Below, piece by piece: positions 1-9,274 of a DNA stretch of 64,000 bases. The stretch comes from Sphingorhabdus lacus (GTDB lineage: Bacteria > Pseudomonadota > Alphaproteobacteria > Sphingomonadales > Sphingomonadaceae), in NCBI RefSeq assembly GCF_009768975.1, contig NZ_CP035733.1, forward strand, positions 806,001 through 870,000, read 5' to 3'. Within the stretch, counting starts at the first letter, position 1, and every line of letters starts with the position of its first letter. Both the position numbers and the translations under genes were made by a program. Below the pieces are notes generated by a model, which did not search any database, was not told where the DNA came from, and was given only the letters and a program-made list of their open reading frames with translations.

Positions 1-222
1 GAAGCTTAACGCAATCCCTGCCAAAGCCGCAGCCACAAGGTCTGCCGTTATCCCGCTTGATGCAACTTCGACACCACCTTTTAGGCCGATGGCTGCCATA
101 AGATATATCGACATCGCCTTTGCAAAGGCTTCCGGAATGGAAAGGTCCGATTTTGCAAGCGCGGCCAGAAAGCCCAAAACGAAGAACAAAATCACGGGAG
201 ATGTTAGTGTATCGATGATCAT
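1..222 (-). CDS. Sodium-dependent bicarbonate transporter family (SbtA-like), N-terminal part
   Basis: Partial gene running off the left edge; the ATG is at 220-222 on the minus strand and 74 codons are visible. The translation begins [18 protein letters not shown] and continues with [17 protein letters not shown] and an IGLKGGVE segment, the N-terminal signature I know from the SbtA/DUF897 family of inner-membrane sodium:bicarbonate symporters (a helix, then a conserved IPE, then a GLKGG turn). It is divergent from lipA. Substrate is inferred from the family only; heterotrophic homologues are uncharacterised, and the rest of the protein is outside the window. Confidence 0.72.
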   Translation of the reverse strand, partial: MIIDTLTSPVILFFVLGFLAALAKSDLSIPEAFAKAMSIYLMAAIGLKGGVEVASSGITADLVAAALAGIALSF

Positions 223-306
223 ACCGTCTCCCGATTGCAAAAACATGCCTCCGATAGCAGCGAAGTTGCAGTTGGCAAGTGGGTGTTGCGCCGCTATCTG
301 GACCCC

Positions 307-1233
307 ATGAATGCACCCGTTTTACCGCCAGAACGCGCGCCGCGCGAACGCAAACCCGACTGGATCCGCGTAAAGGCACCGACAAGTGCCGGTTTTAACG
401 AAACCCGCCGCCTGATGCGCGATCTAAATCTGAACACGGTGTGTGAAGAGGCTGCATGTCCGAATATCGGGGAATGCTGGACCAAAAAGCACGCAACTGT
501 GATGATTTTGGGTGATGTGTGCACCAGAGCATGCGCCTTTTGTAACGTAAAAACGGGGATGCCAAAGGCGGTCGATCCGCTGGAGCCTGAACATGTCGCG
601 ATTGCAGCGGCCAAAATGGGACTGGAGCATATCGTCATCACATCCGTTGACCGTGATGATTTGCCGGATGGCGGCGCTAGCCAGTTTGTGAAGGTTATTG
701 AAGCGTTGCGGCGTAACACGCCCAACACGACGATTGAAATCCTGACTCCAGATTTCCGGAACAAGGCAGACGCTGCCGTCGAAGCGATTGTGACGGCGCG
801 GCCCGATGTGTATAACCATAACCTTGAGACCGTGCCGCGCCTGTACCCCACGATACGCCCCGGTGCACGCTACTACGCGTCGCTCCGCCTGCTTGAATCG
901 GTCAAGAAGCATGACCCATCTATTTTTACAAAATCAGGGGTGATGCTGGGATTGGGCGAGCAGCGTCTTGAAGTTCATCAGGTCATGGATGACATGCGCA
1001 GCGCCGATATCGATTTTCTGACAATGGGTCAGTATCTGCAACCCACACCTAAACATACCAAGGTGATGGACTTTGTAACGCCGCAGGCATTCGACGCCTA
1101 TGCGGCTATTGCACGCGCCAAAGGTTTCCTTTTGGTCGCATCGAGTCCGCTTACACGCTCAAGCTACCACGCGGGGGAAGATTTCGCGAAAATGCGTGAC
1201 GCGCGTGCGGCGCAGTTGGCCAAGGCTGGGTAA
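307..1233 (+). CDS. lipA: Lipoyl synthase
   Basis: Radical-SAM enzyme that inserts two sulfurs into protein-bound octanoate to make lipoate for 2-oxoacid dehydrogenases such as the PDH E2 at 27557-28837. 308 residues from this ATG. The auxiliary 4Fe-4S motif is C46-x4-C51-x5-C57 and the SAM-cluster motif is C72-x3-C76-x2-C79; the C-terminal RSSYHA holds the family's conserved serines. An in-frame TTG at 235 would add 24 residues unlike the family, so the ATG beginning [10 protein letters not shown] is preferred, although no strong ribosome-binding site precedes it. A Coq10-like gene follows after 17 bp. Confidence 0.96.
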   Translation: MNAPVLPPERAPRERKPDWIRVKAPTSAGFNETRRLMRDLNLNTVCEEAACPNIGECWTKKHATVMILGDVCTRACAFCNVKTGMPKAVDPLEPEHVAIAAAKMGLEHIVITSVDRDDLPDGGASQFVKVIEALRRNTPNTTIEILTPDFRNKADAAVEAIVTARPDVYNHNLETVPRLYPTIRPGARYYASLRLLESVKKHDPSIFTKSGVMLGLGEQRLEVHQVMDDMRSADIDFLTMGQYLQPTPKHTKVMDFVTPQAFDAYAAIARAKGFLLVASSPLTRSSYHAGEDFAKMRDARAAQLAKAG

Positions 1234-1250
1234 CGAAGAGGGGCAGGGGC

Positions 1251-1709
1251 ATGCCGCATCATCACGAACAGCGTATTTTGCCACACAGCGCAGCGCAGAT
1301 GTTTGATCTGGTCGCGGATGTTAAAAGCTATCCTGAGTTTTTGCCTTGGGTAAGTGCCATCCGCATCCGCAAAAATGACGAACAGGAAATGCTGGCCGAC
1401 ATGGTCGTTGGTTTTAAATCGTTGCGCGAAACCTTCAGCAGCCGGGTTGTTAAAACTCCCAAGTCGTCAATTGTCGTAGATTATCTCGACGGCCCGATGA
1501 AGCATTTGCACAATGCTTGGCAGTTTGCGGACCTCCCGGAAGGGGGATCTTCAGTGGATTTCACGGTCGATTTCTCATTTCGAAACCGAGTGTTCGAAGC
1601 GCTTGCAGGCCAGTTTTTTGACTCCGCCTTAAGAAAGATGACGTCCGCCTTTATCGAACGCGCTGATAATCTTTATGGTGCGGGTGGGAGCAGCAACCCA
1701 AGCGCGTGA
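1251..1709 (+). CDS. Coq10/RatA-like START-domain (SRPBCC) protein
   Basis: 152-residue protein of the polyketide-cyclase/START fold related to mitochondrial Coq10 and bacterial RatA/YfjG. The N-terminus (SAAQMFDLVADVKSYPEFLPW) is the family's most conserved stretch; it ends in a helix with SALRKMTSAFIERAD. Coq10-type members bind ubiquinone and help respiration, which is the likely role in an alphaproteobacterium; RatA toxin activity is a weaker alternative. AGGGGC precedes the ATG, giving probable co-transcription with lipA. The last 37 bp overlap the convergent cinA gene. Confidence 0.85.
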   Translation: MPHHHEQRILPHSAAQMFDLVADVKSYPEFLPWVSAIRIRKNDEQEMLADMVVGFKSLRETFSSRVVKTPKSSIVVDYLDGPMKHLHNAWQFADLPEGGSSVDFTVDFSFRNRVFEALAGQFFDSALRKMTSAFIERADNLYGAGGSSNPSA

Positions 1710-2185
1710 AGCGTTGCATAGGCGCGGATATCGGCACGGCTTTTGTCCGATCCGAACTGGATTTTATCGCCGACCATATCTTCGGCATCCTTGCCCTTCT
1801 CCGCGACTGCAAAAACCACAGTCCCGACAGGCTTCTTCTCGGTACCACCATCCGGACCGGCGATGCCGCTGATGGCTACGGCAATATCGGCCCCGCTCTT
1901 CTTAAGCGCGCCTTGCGCCATTGCCCATGCGACGGCAACCGATACGGCCCCAAAGGTATCGAGAATGTCTGAGTTGACATCGAGCATCTTCATCTTGGCT
2001 TCGTTCGAATAGGTTACAAAGCCACTTCCCAATACAGCGCTGCTGCCTGGAACCTCGGTAATCGCCGCAGCAACCAAGCCTCCGGTGCAGCTCTCTGCGG
2101 TCGCGATAACGCGGCCTGCAGCCTTGTTTTCTGCTACAACTTGTTCCGCTAGTTTGGCAATTTTCTGGGGTAGGACGGATTTCAT
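1673..2185 (-). CDS. pncC: CinA-family nicotinamide-nucleotide amidohydrolase
   Basis: 170 residues, the length of the stand-alone CinA C-terminal domain (PncC/YgaD), which deamidates NMN to nicotinate mononucleotide in pyridine-nucleotide salvage. Visible family motifs are ESCTGGLVAA at residues 31-40, GSGFVTYSNEAK at 53-64 and SGIAGPDGGT at 106-115. The N-terminal MoCF-like domain of full CinA is absent. The start codon overlaps the ispDF stop by 4 bp (ATGA, 2182-2185), so the two are probably translationally coupled. Convergent with the Coq10-like gene. Confidence 0.9.
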   Translation of the reverse strand: MKSVLPQKIAKLAEQVVAENKAAGRVIATAESCTGGLVAAAITEVPGSSAVLGSGFVTYSNEAKMKMLDVNSDILDTFGAVSVAVAWAMAQGALKKSGADIAVAISGIAGPDGGTEKKPVGTVVFAVAEKGKDAEDMVGDKIQFGSDKSRADIRAYATLHALGLLLPPAP

Positions 2186-3333
2186 CGGTTGGTTTTCTCG
2201 AAAGTGACAATTGCTTGGGCGGCTATACCTTCTCCACGACCGGTAAAGCCAAGCAATTCGGTGGTTGTGGCTTTGACGGAGATACGTGACACTTCAGTGT
2301 CCATGATTTCCGAAAGCCGAGAGCGCATTGCCTGACGGTGTGGCCCGATCTTTGGAGCTTCGCAAATGATTGTGATATCCGCATTTGCCAGACTGTAGCC
2401 CTCTTGTGCGGCGAGCGTCAGCGCGTGCACCAGAAACCGATCCGAAGATGCCCCTTTCCATTGGGGATCCGAAGGCGGGAAATGATCGCCGATATCGCCA
2501 AATGCCAATGCACCCAATATGGCATCGGTCAGGGCGTGCATCGCAACATCGGCGTCACTATGGCCGGCGAGACCCTTGTCATGCGGAATACGGATACCGC
2601 ATAGCCACAACTCTTCACCTGCGACGAGGCGATGGACGTCAAAGCCTGAGCCGCTGCGTATAGAGGGGGTCATATCATTTCCTGCAAAATCGGACGAAAA
2701 CGTAAATTTTGATAAGCGTTCCGAACCCGGTACGATCCGGACGTCTCCACCTTTCGCCATCAGCATCCGCGCATCGTCGGTTGGTTCTTCGCCCGACCAA
2801 GACCTGTGTGCGTCCAGAATAGCGTCATAATGGAAAGCCTGCGGTGTCTGAACCCGCCAAAGCTGAGAACGATCCACGGTTTCGGTCAAAATGTCGGCTC
2901 CGCGCGAAAGACTGTCGACAACCGGCAATGCCGGAACTGCGCCGGGCGATGTTTGCAATGCGTCTATCAGACCGTCGATCACCGATTCAGGAAGAAAAGG
3001 CCGTGCCGCATCATGGATCAGAACAATATCCGCTCCACCCTGCAGGGCTATCGCCTCCAGCCCTTGATGAACACTTTCCCGTCGGGTTGCGCCGCCCGGC
3101 ACCAAAACAGGAGCAGCTAGGCCTGCTAGGGCATCGGACGCCAAACTCTCTTGTCCGTCGCCCACAGCAACGAACACCGTGCGGATGTCGGCATGATCCA
3201 CGAGGGAAGAATAGCTATGGGCGAGCATCGGACGCCCCTCAACCAACCGGAACTGCTTGGGGATATCGCCTCCGACGCGGCTGCCAGAACCTGCGGCTAC
3301 AATGAGGGCAACAATATGCGGACGTGAGGCCAT
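2182..3333 (-). CDS. ispDF: Bifunctional IspD/IspF (MEP cytidylyltransferase / MECDP synthase)
   Basis: 383-residue fusion catalysing two non-consecutive steps of the non-mevalonate isoprenoid pathway. The IspD half starts with the nucleotide-binding loop VAAGSGSRVGGDIPKQF (residues 12-28) and has HDAARPF further on. The IspF half begins near residue 225 with GSGFDVHRL, followed by GHSDADVAMHALTDAILGA carrying metal-ligand histidines and aspartate. The fused form is known from many alphaproteobacteria. IspE, the step between, is not in the window. The 83-bp gap to the divergent dusB should hold both promoters. Confidence 0.96.
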   Translation of the reverse strand: MASRPHIVALIVAAGSGSRVGGDIPKQFRLVEGRPMLAHSYSSLVDHADIRTVFVAVGDGQESLASDALAGLAAPVLVPGGATRRESVHQGLEAIALQGGADIVLIHDAARPFLPESVIDGLIDALQTSPGAVPALPVVDSLSRGADILTETVDRSQLWRVQTPQAFHYDAILDAHRSWSGEEPTDDARMLMAKGGDVRIVPGSERLSKFTFSSDFAGNDMTPSIRSGSGFDVHRLVAGEELWLCGIRIPHDKGLAGHSDADVAMHALTDAILGALAFGDIGDHFPPSDPQWKGASSDRFLVHALTLAAQEGYSLANADITIICEAPKIGPHRQAMRSRLSEIMDTEVSRISVKATTTELLGFTGRGEGIAAQAIVTFEKTNR

Positions 3334-3416
3334 AGCCGCGCCTTAGCCATCCCACTGTTGCACGCCAAGCCGAAACCGAGTAACGGCCTGCCTAAATTTT
3401 AGGCAATGTTGGCACA

Positions 3417-4412
3417 ATGAAACTCGCACCCATAAATATTGGCAATATAGAGATTGCATGCCCCGTCATATTGGCACCGATGACGGGCGTAACCGATATG
3501 CCGTTTCGCAAAATAGTCCGGAGTTTCGGGTCTGGCCTGAATGTTACCGAAATGATCGCAAGTCAGGCCATGATTCGCGAAACACGTCAGTCTCTGCAGA
3601 AATGCGAATGGGATGCCATTGAAGAGCCTGTTTCCATGCAGTTGGCAGGGTGCACCCCTTATGAAATGGGTGAAGCGGCGAAGCTGAATGAAGACCGGGG
3701 CGCGGCAATCATCGACATCAACATGGGCTGCCCCGTCAAAAAGGTGGTGAACGGGGATGCAGGCTCCGCTTTGATGCGCGATCTGCCCCTTGCTGCGAGC
3801 CTGATTGAAGCAACAGTCGAAGCCGTTTCGGTCCCGGTTACGGTCAAAATGCGGATGGGTTGGGATCATGCGAGCCTGAATGCCCCTGAACTTGCGCACA
3901 TAGCGGAAGATCTAGGGGCCAAATTGGTCACTGTGCATGGCCGCACGCGTAATCAAATGTACAAGGGATCCGCCGATTGGGGCTTTGTTCGAAAAGTCAA
4001 AGATGCCGTTTCAATTCCCGTGATCGTAAACGGAGATATTTGCACGATTGCCGACGCGGAAACAGCGTTGCAACGGAGCGGAGCAGACGGCGTCATGGTG
4101 GGGCGGGGCGCCTATGGCAAACCGTGGCTCTTGGGACAGATGATGCATTGGTTCCGCACAGGCGCCAACTTGCCTGACCCGAGCATCGACGCGCAATATG
4201 AACTCATCATCGAGCATTACCGGGCGATGCTTGATCACTATGGAAGTGACGTCGGCCTGCGTTGTGCACGCAAACATATCGGCTGGTACACAAAAGGTCT
4301 TACAGGGTCGGCTGAGTTCCGTAACTTCGTCAACCGAATTGACGATGCGGAAGTTGTGATCGACGAGTTGACGCGCTTCTACGAACCTTTCCTGACACGT
4401 ACGGCAGCCTGA
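3417..4412 (+). CDS. dusB: tRNA-dihydrouridine synthase DusB
   Basis: 331-residue flavin enzyme reducing uridine to dihydrouridine in the tRNA D-loop. The TIM-barrel N-terminus contains [22 protein letters not shown] carries the catalytic Cys105; [12 protein letters not shown] lies near the C-terminus. It is first in the alphaproteobacterial dusB-ntrBC-ntrYX cluster; its TGA overlaps the ntrB ATG by one base (TGATG at 4410-4414). An out-of-frame ATG a few bases upstream is followed by a stop at this start and is not used. Confidence 0.95.
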   Translation: MKLAPINIGNIEIACPVILAPMTGVTDMPFRKIVRSFGSGLNVTEMIASQAMIRETRQSLQKCEWDAIEEPVSMQLAGCTPYEMGEAAKLNEDRGAAIIDINMGCPVKKVVNGDAGSALMRDLPLAASLIEATVEAVSVPVTVKMRMGWDHASLNAPELAHIAEDLGAKLVTVHGRTRNQMYKGSADWGFVRKVKDAVSIPVIVNGDICTIADAETALQRSGADGVMVGRGAYGKPWLLGQMMHWFRTGANLPDPSIDAQYELIIEHYRAMLDHYGSDVGLRCARKHIGWYTKGLTGSAEFRNFVNRIDDAEVVIDELTRFYEPFLTRTAA

Positions 4413-5506
4413 TGGTCAATTCGGAGGGGAATAGACCGGATAACGGCCATGTGTTGGCCAATATCCCCATTCCCGTCCTCTTGATCGGTCCGGATAACAG
4501 CATTGCCTATGCAAATGATGCAAGTGAGGCGTTTTTCGGGCGGAGCCGCAAGCGTTTGGAAGGGCAGCCGACCGCCGCCGTCCTCCGCTTCGAAAGCGAG
4601 CGCATGAACTTTGCGCTCATATCGTCGGAAAACGATATTTCGGCGCAGGACATGGAACTGAAGTCGGCCCATGGCAGCATTACTGTCGACATCAATATCT
4701 CCCTTCTTCCAGGCGAAACCGATTGGCGGATCGCGATCATTTCCCCAAGACATGGCGGACGTGAACATATTGGAGAGCAAAAGGATAGCGGCCAACAGCA
4801 AGCGATGGGTGCGCCGGCGATATTGGGGCATGAAATCAAAAATCCGCTCGCGGGGATAAAAGGTGCGGCCCAACTTCTCGCCCGCCATGTCGATGAGAAA
4901 AACCAGCCTCTGACCGAGTTGATTGTAAACGAGGTCGACCGGATTGCCCGATTGTTAGACCAGATGCAGAAACTCAGCCGGTCGGAAGAGCCGGAGCTCG
5001 CGCCCGCCAACGTCCATTTGTTGATCGAAAGAGCGATCCGTTCGTTGCGCGCCGCAAACCGCGCGATGCCCGAACTTTCGATCAATTATGATCCATCCTT
5101 ACCCGAGGTTTTGATTGATGCGGACGGGATGGTCCAGATTTTGATCAACCTGCTTCAAAATGCGGTCGATGCGCTCAAAGGTCGATTGGATGGAGTCATC
5201 GGAATATCGACGCGTTTCGTCATGAGCGGCGCACTCCGTGAGGCAGATATGGAACGGCGTACGGTCAAGCTACCTGTCGAAATAGCTATATCCGACAACG
5301 GGCCTGGAGTGCCGCAACATATCGAGGACGAGCTGTTTTCACCGTTCGTCACGACCAAACGAGATGGGCAGGGCCTCGGTCTCGCGATCGTGCGCAACCT
5401 TGTGCAGCAAATGAACAGCCGCATCGTGTTCGAGCGCGACGTGCAAAAGCAACGGACTGTGTTCAGGCTGTTTCTGCCGGTGGCACCAAAGAAGGGTGAA
5501 TCATGA
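4412..5506 (+). CDS. ntrB: Nitrogen regulation sensor kinase/phosphatase NtrB
   Basis: 364 residues, soluble, no membrane segment. A PAS domain (about 18-115) precedes the HisKA H-box GHEIKNPLAG with the phospho-accepting His140, then an HATPase domain with NLLQNAVDAL (N box), SDNGPGVP (G1) and GQGLGLAIV (G2). In the known system PII protein GlnB switches NtrB between kinase and phosphatase toward NtrC, so nitrogen status sets NtrC~P. The 4-bp overlap with ntrC (ATGA at 5503-5506) indicates coupled translation. Confidence 0.95.
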   Translation: MVNSEGNRPDNGHVLANIPIPVLLIGPDNSIAYANDASEAFFGRSRKRLEGQPTAAVLRFESERMNFALISSENDISAQDMELKSAHGSITVDINISLLPGETDWRIAIISPRHGGREHIGEQKDSGQQQAMGAPAILGHEIKNPLAGIKGAAQLLARHVDEKNQPLTELIVNEVDRIARLLDQMQKLSRSEEPELAPANVHLLIERAIRSLRAANRAMPELSINYDPSLPEVLIDADGMVQILINLLQNAVDALKGRLDGVIGISTRFVMSGALREADMERRTVKLPVEIAISDNGPGVPQHIEDELFSPFVTTKRDGQGLGLAIVRNLVQQMNSRIVFERDVQKQRTVFRLFLPVAPKKGES

Positions 5507-6924
5507 CTGTTCCCAAAGTCCTTATTGTAGAGGACGATGCATCGATCGGTTTGGTTGTCAGCGCCGCGCTGACCGCCGAAAATATCGAGACCCAGATTTG
5601 TGATTCCGTCAGCGCACGGGACGCGGCTCTCGCCAACGGCCATTTCGATTTGATGCTGACGGACGTAGTCCTGAAAGACAGTGATGGCTTGGCTACGCTG
5701 AAAGAGGTTATGGCGACGACACCGGATATGCCGGTGATCATTATGTCCGCCCAAAATACCTTGGAGACAGCGGTACGGGCGAGTGAAATTAATGCGTTTG
5801 AATATTTTCCCAAACCCTTTGATCTCAACGATCTGGTTCTGGCGGTAAAACAGGGAATCGACAAGCGCCGCTCCGCTCCGGACAGCGTGACCGATACGTT
5901 GTCAGAGGCCAATCTACCAATGATCGGCCGAAGTGTTGCGATGCAGGATGTGTACCGCATGGTCGCGCGGCTTTTGCGTAACGACCTTTCCGTTCTGATT
6001 TCCGGCGAAAGCGGAACCGGTAAGGAGTTGGTGGCGGAAGCTATTCACAGTCTGGGGCACCGCAAAACAGGGCCGTTTGTTGCGGTAAACATGGCCGCGA
6101 TCCCGAGCGAGCTTATCGAGGCTGAATTATTCGGTCATGAAAAAGGCTCTTTTACCGGCGCAGTGGGGCAGGCCATTGGTCGGTTCGAGCAGGCGCAAGG
6201 TGGCACGCTCTTTCTCGATGAAATAGGCGACATGCCCAAGCACGCACAAACCCGCTTGTTGCGCGCGCTGCAAAGCGGCGTGATTAGCAGGATCGGCGGT
6301 AAGGCGAGCATTCGCCTTGATGTCCGCATCGTTGCGGCAACCAACCAAAAGCTGGAGGAATTGATCGCCAGCGGCAAGTTCCGCGAGGACCTTTTCTACC
6401 GGCTGAATGTGGTTCCAATCCATATGCCACCATTGCGCGACAGGACAGACGATATCGGGCTCCTAGCGCAACACTTCTTGTTATTGGCCGCGAAAGACGG
6501 GTTACCCTTACGAAAGATCGACGACAGCGCCATTGCAGCACTGATGACGATGCCTTGGCGGGGGAATATCCGGGAATTACGTAACCTAATCTATCGCTTG
6601 GCCTTGGTGTGTCGCGAAGACACGATAACGGAAGCTACAATTGTCCAGAATGTCGAAAGCGCTCCGGAATCAGATGCACCTATTCAGGGAGCCAGTTTTG
6701 AAGCTGCTGTGGTGCAATTCCTGCGAGACCACAAATTGCGGGGCACATCGCGCGATAAACTCTATCCAAAGGCCCTAGCGCAGTTCGAGACGCCGTTGCT
6801 CCAACATGTCATGCGGCAGGTGAAAGGCAATCAGCTCAAGGCAGCTGCGCTACTCGGGATAAATCGGAACACCCTTCGCAAGAAACTGACCGACTACGGA
6901 ATTGGCACCGGCAACGGGGGGTGA
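5503..6924 (+). CDS. ntrC: Nitrogen regulation response regulator NtrC
   Basis: 473-residue sigma-54 activator. The receiver domain has the acidic pair ED11-D12 and phospho-acceptor Asp54 (TDVVLKDSDG). The AAA+ domain has Walker A GESGTGKE, the sigma-54 contact loop as GSFTGA rather than the usual GAFTGA, and Walker B GGTLFLDEIGD. A Fis-type HTH closes the protein (AAALLGINRNTLRKKL). All parts needed for sigma-54 activation are present, so it is judged functional; GSFTGA occurs in some active family members. Confidence 0.95.
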   Translation: MTVPKVLIVEDDASIGLVVSAALTAENIETQICDSVSARDAALANGHFDLMLTDVVLKDSDGLATLKEVMATTPDMPVIIMSAQNTLETAVRASEINAFEYFPKPFDLNDLVLAVKQGIDKRRSAPDSVTDTLSEANLPMIGRSVAMQDVYRMVARLLRNDLSVLISGESGTGKELVAEAIHSLGHRKTGPFVAVNMAAIPSELIEAELFGHEKGSFTGAVGQAIGRFEQAQGGTLFLDEIGDMPKHAQTRLLRALQSGVISRIGGKASIRLDVRIVAATNQKLEELIASGKFREDLFYRLNVVPIHMPPLRDRTDDIGLLAQHFLLLAAKDGLPLRKIDDSAIAALMTMPWRGNIRELRNLIYRLALVCREDTITEATIVQNVESAPESDAPIQGASFEAAVVQFLRDHKLRGTSRDKLYPKALAQFETPLLQHVMRQVKGNQLKAAALLGINRNTLRKKLTDYGIGTGNGG

Positions 6925-6945
6925 AGCGACCCGCCTGCACGATAA

Positions 6946-6963
6946 TGTGATTTTTCAGTCACA
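6946..6963. promoter_or_regulatory. Inverted repeat TGTGA-N8-TCACA upstream of ntrY
   Basis: TGTGA at 6946-6950 and TCACA at 6959-6963 form a perfect 5-bp inverted repeat with an 8-base spacer in the ntrC-ntrY gap. The half-sites resemble CRP/FNR-type sites, but those have 6 (CRP) or 4 (FNR) spacer bases, so the identity of any binding protein is open. Confidence 0.3.
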
Positions 6964-6992
6964 ATTTTGTGCTTTTCAGGCAACGCTTACAA

Positions 6993-7005
6993 TGCCACAG
7001 TGGCA
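6993..7005. promoter_or_regulatory. 13-bp inverted repeat just before the preferred ntrY ATG
   Basis: TGCCACAGTGGCA is a perfect 6-bp inverted repeat around a single central base, ending two bases before the ATG at 7008. If translation starts at the upstream GTG (6969) this lies inside the coding sequence. It could be an operator or a small mRNA hairpin that limits initiation. Confidence 0.3.
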
Positions 7006-7007
7006 AT

Positions 7008-9272
7008 ATGGCAACAACCCCGATGATTGATGAAGGACAAGGGCAGTCGCTTGCCAAACGGTTCTTCCAATTCATCGTACATGCCCTTGGAAATAGCCAG
7101 TCGATCAAGTTCCTCGAGATAGCCAGCGCGATATTGCTGCTGTTGATCACCGGCGCCACGGCCTACATTTTGCTGGATCAGGGACCGCAATCGGAACCGC
7201 TATCTCCTGCAGCCTCTGCAACGATGCTTGTAGCAAATCTTTTGCCTGCGACGTTGCTCTTGGTACTTTTTGGCCGACGCATCGCTTTACGTCGCGCGGT
7301 TGGCAGCAATATCGATAGCCAACAGTTGCTGCATGTACGGTTAGTTGCCATTTTCTCGGCGATCACCGCTGTTCCCACGCTGCTTCTGGTCGTCTTTGCT
7401 TCGTTGCTTTTCCAAAGCGGCGTACAATTCTGGTTTTCAGGTTCTGCACGCGGCATGCTGGAAAATGCGGGCGAACTGGCCAAGGGATATTATGAGGTAA
7501 ATGCGCGCGACGTAGGTGACGAAACGCTGACCATGGCGGGCGATTTTCGCAACGCATTGAGCCAGACCCGTCCTGATGACCCTGCGTTTTTAAGTTACTA
7601 TTTCGAACAGGTATTCCGTCGTCGTTTGAGCGAATCTGCGATCGTCTCTGTTGGCGCAGACGGAATTCAACGCACCGAAGCCGTGGCCACGGAAAACCAA
7701 AATCGTACACAAGATTGGATTGCACCCGATATTCTAAGCAAACTTCAGGCGGGCGAGGGCACTATAGTTACTAACCGCACTGACCGCATTGAGGTTGTGA
7801 CAGTGCTGTTTGATTCACCACGCAGCTATCTTTTTGCCAGCCGTGCTTTGTCGGTACCGTCTTTTCAGTTGGGCGAGAAGGCGCAGTCCGTGCTCCAGGA
7901 TTACGACAAGATGGTCGCGCGATCCCGGGCATTGCAATTACAGTTTAACATCGCCCTCTATGTTGTTTCGCTCCTGATTATCGGCATTACACTCTGGATT
8001 GCGTTGCGTGTTGCTGACCGCCTGGTCCGCCCGGTGAACAATCTCGTTGATGCAGCGCAGAGGATTGCCGATGGCGACCTTTCCGCACGGGTTAGTGAAG
8101 ACCAGTATCGGGCCGATGAGGTTGGCTTCCTCTCCAAGTCTTTCAACCGTATGACGGAACGTCTTGAACGGCAAACCGGGGCGCTATTGGCGACTAATCA
8201 CCAATTGGGTGAGCGAAGGGTGTTTATCGAAACCGTCCTTGAATCCGTTTCGGCAGGGGTCGTGTCGGTCAATGAAAGTGGCGAGATCGAACTTGCAAAC
8301 TCGACCGCCGAAAAGATGCTTCGGGGGAAAGAGCAGACGATTGTCGGACTTAATTTCAAAACAGTAGCACCCGCACTTGCTGAGTTAACCGAGGACAGGT
8401 CTCGCGGCGTCGTTCAACTTGGTGACGGTCCCGAACCCCTGACCGTGGCGGTGAAAGCCACGCAGCGTGAAAGGGGGATTGTTGTCACCTTCGAAGATAT
8501 AAGCCAGCAGCTCGCAGATCAAAGACGTGCTGCCTGGTCTGACGTTGCACGTCGCATTGCGCATGAAATCAAAAACCCCCTGACACCAATCCAACTGGCG
8601 GCGGAGCGTTTGCAGCGACGTTTTGGGAAGCAAGTTGAACAGGATAGCGGTATCTTCGAACAACTCACCAGCACGATCGTTCGTCAGGTAGGTGATTTGC
8701 GAAATATCGTTGATGAATTCTCGTCTTTCGCCCGTATGCCAAAACCTGTTTTCCGAAATGAAAACTTACAGGATATCGTTGGGCACGCCGTGTTTATGTT
8801 TGAAGTGGCACATCCTGATATTCAGTTCGGATTCCACCAGCCCAAAAAAGCCCCCATGCTTATATCTGATCGCCGCCAACTTGGGCAGGCGGTCACCAAC
8901 ATCCTTAAGAATGCTGTGGAATCGATTCAGGAGCGGAAAAAGAACGACCCCGGCGAAGGTGCCATCACTGTGGAAATCGTGGAATCGGACGGGCGCATCA
9001 CAGTTGAAATTGGCGATAACGGTATCGGCCTACCCGAAGATCGCGACCGCATCATGGAGCCATATATCACAAACCGTGCGACAGGCTCCGGTTTAGGCTT
9101 AGCAATCGTCAAAAAGATCGTTGAGGAGCATTTCGGCGAAATTTCCTTGCGGGATGCGCCTGGGGGAGGGGCAATCGTTACACTCAAATTTGCACCGCTT
9201 TTGGTGGAAGAAAAAGTTGGCACCGACTTAAAAACAGGTGGCCCGGATAAATTGGCAGAGGACTTAGCTTAG
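7008..9272 (+). CDS. ntrY: Membrane sensor histidine kinase NtrY
   Basis: 754 residues from this ATG. Several N-terminal hydrophobic segments and a large extracytoplasmic loop precede a further helix (IALYVVSLLIIGITLWIAL), then HAMP, PAS, HisKA with the H-box RRIAHEIKNPLTP (His519) and HATPase (GSGLGLAIVKKI). NtrY partners NtrX and in relatives responds to nitrate or redox cues. Start uncertain: an in-frame GTG at 6969 would add 13 residues and an ATG at 7023 would remove 5; none has a clear ribosome-binding site. ntrX follows after 2 bp. Confidence 0.93.
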   Translation: MATTPMIDEGQGQSLAKRFFQFIVHALGNSQSIKFLEIASAILLLLITGATAYILLDQGPQSEPLSPAASATMLVANLLPATLLLVLFGRRIALRRAVGSNIDSQQLLHVRLVAIFSAITAVPTLLLVVFASLLFQSGVQFWFSGSARGMLENAGELAKGYYEVNARDVGDETLTMAGDFRNALSQTRPDDPAFLSYYFEQVFRRRLSESAIVSVGADGIQRTEAVATENQNRTQDWIAPDILSKLQAGEGTIVTNRTDRIEVVTVLFDSPRSYLFASRALSVPSFQLGEKAQSVLQDYDKMVARSRALQLQFNIALYVVSLLIIGITLWIALRVADRLVRPVNNLVDAAQRIADGDLSARVSEDQYRADEVGFLSKSFNRMTERLERQTGALLATNHQLGERRVFIETVLESVSAGVVSVNESGEIELANSTAEKMLRGKEQTIVGLNFKTVAPALAELTEDRSRGVVQLGDGPEPLTVAVKATQRERGIVVTFEDISQQLADQRRAAWSDVARRIAHEIKNPLTPIQLAAERLQRRFGKQVEQDSGIFEQLTSTIVRQVGDLRNIVDEFSSFARMPKPVFRNENLQDIVGHAVFMFEVAHPDIQFGFHQPKKAPMLISDRRQLGQAVTNILKNAVESIQERKKNDPGEGAITVEIVESDGRITVEIGDNGIGLPEDRDRIMEPYITNRATGSGLGLAIVKKIVEEHFGEISLRDAPGGGAIVTLKFAPLLVEEKVGTDLKTGGPDKLAEDLA

Positions 9273-9274
9273 AC

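Noticed and set aside
119-126. TTTGCAAA match inside the SbtA-like gene (another at 59190-59197 in pgi)
   Set aside because: Single copies inside coding sequence; an 8-bp word is expected by chance at this window size. Only the clustered sites at 54501-54550 are treated as operators.
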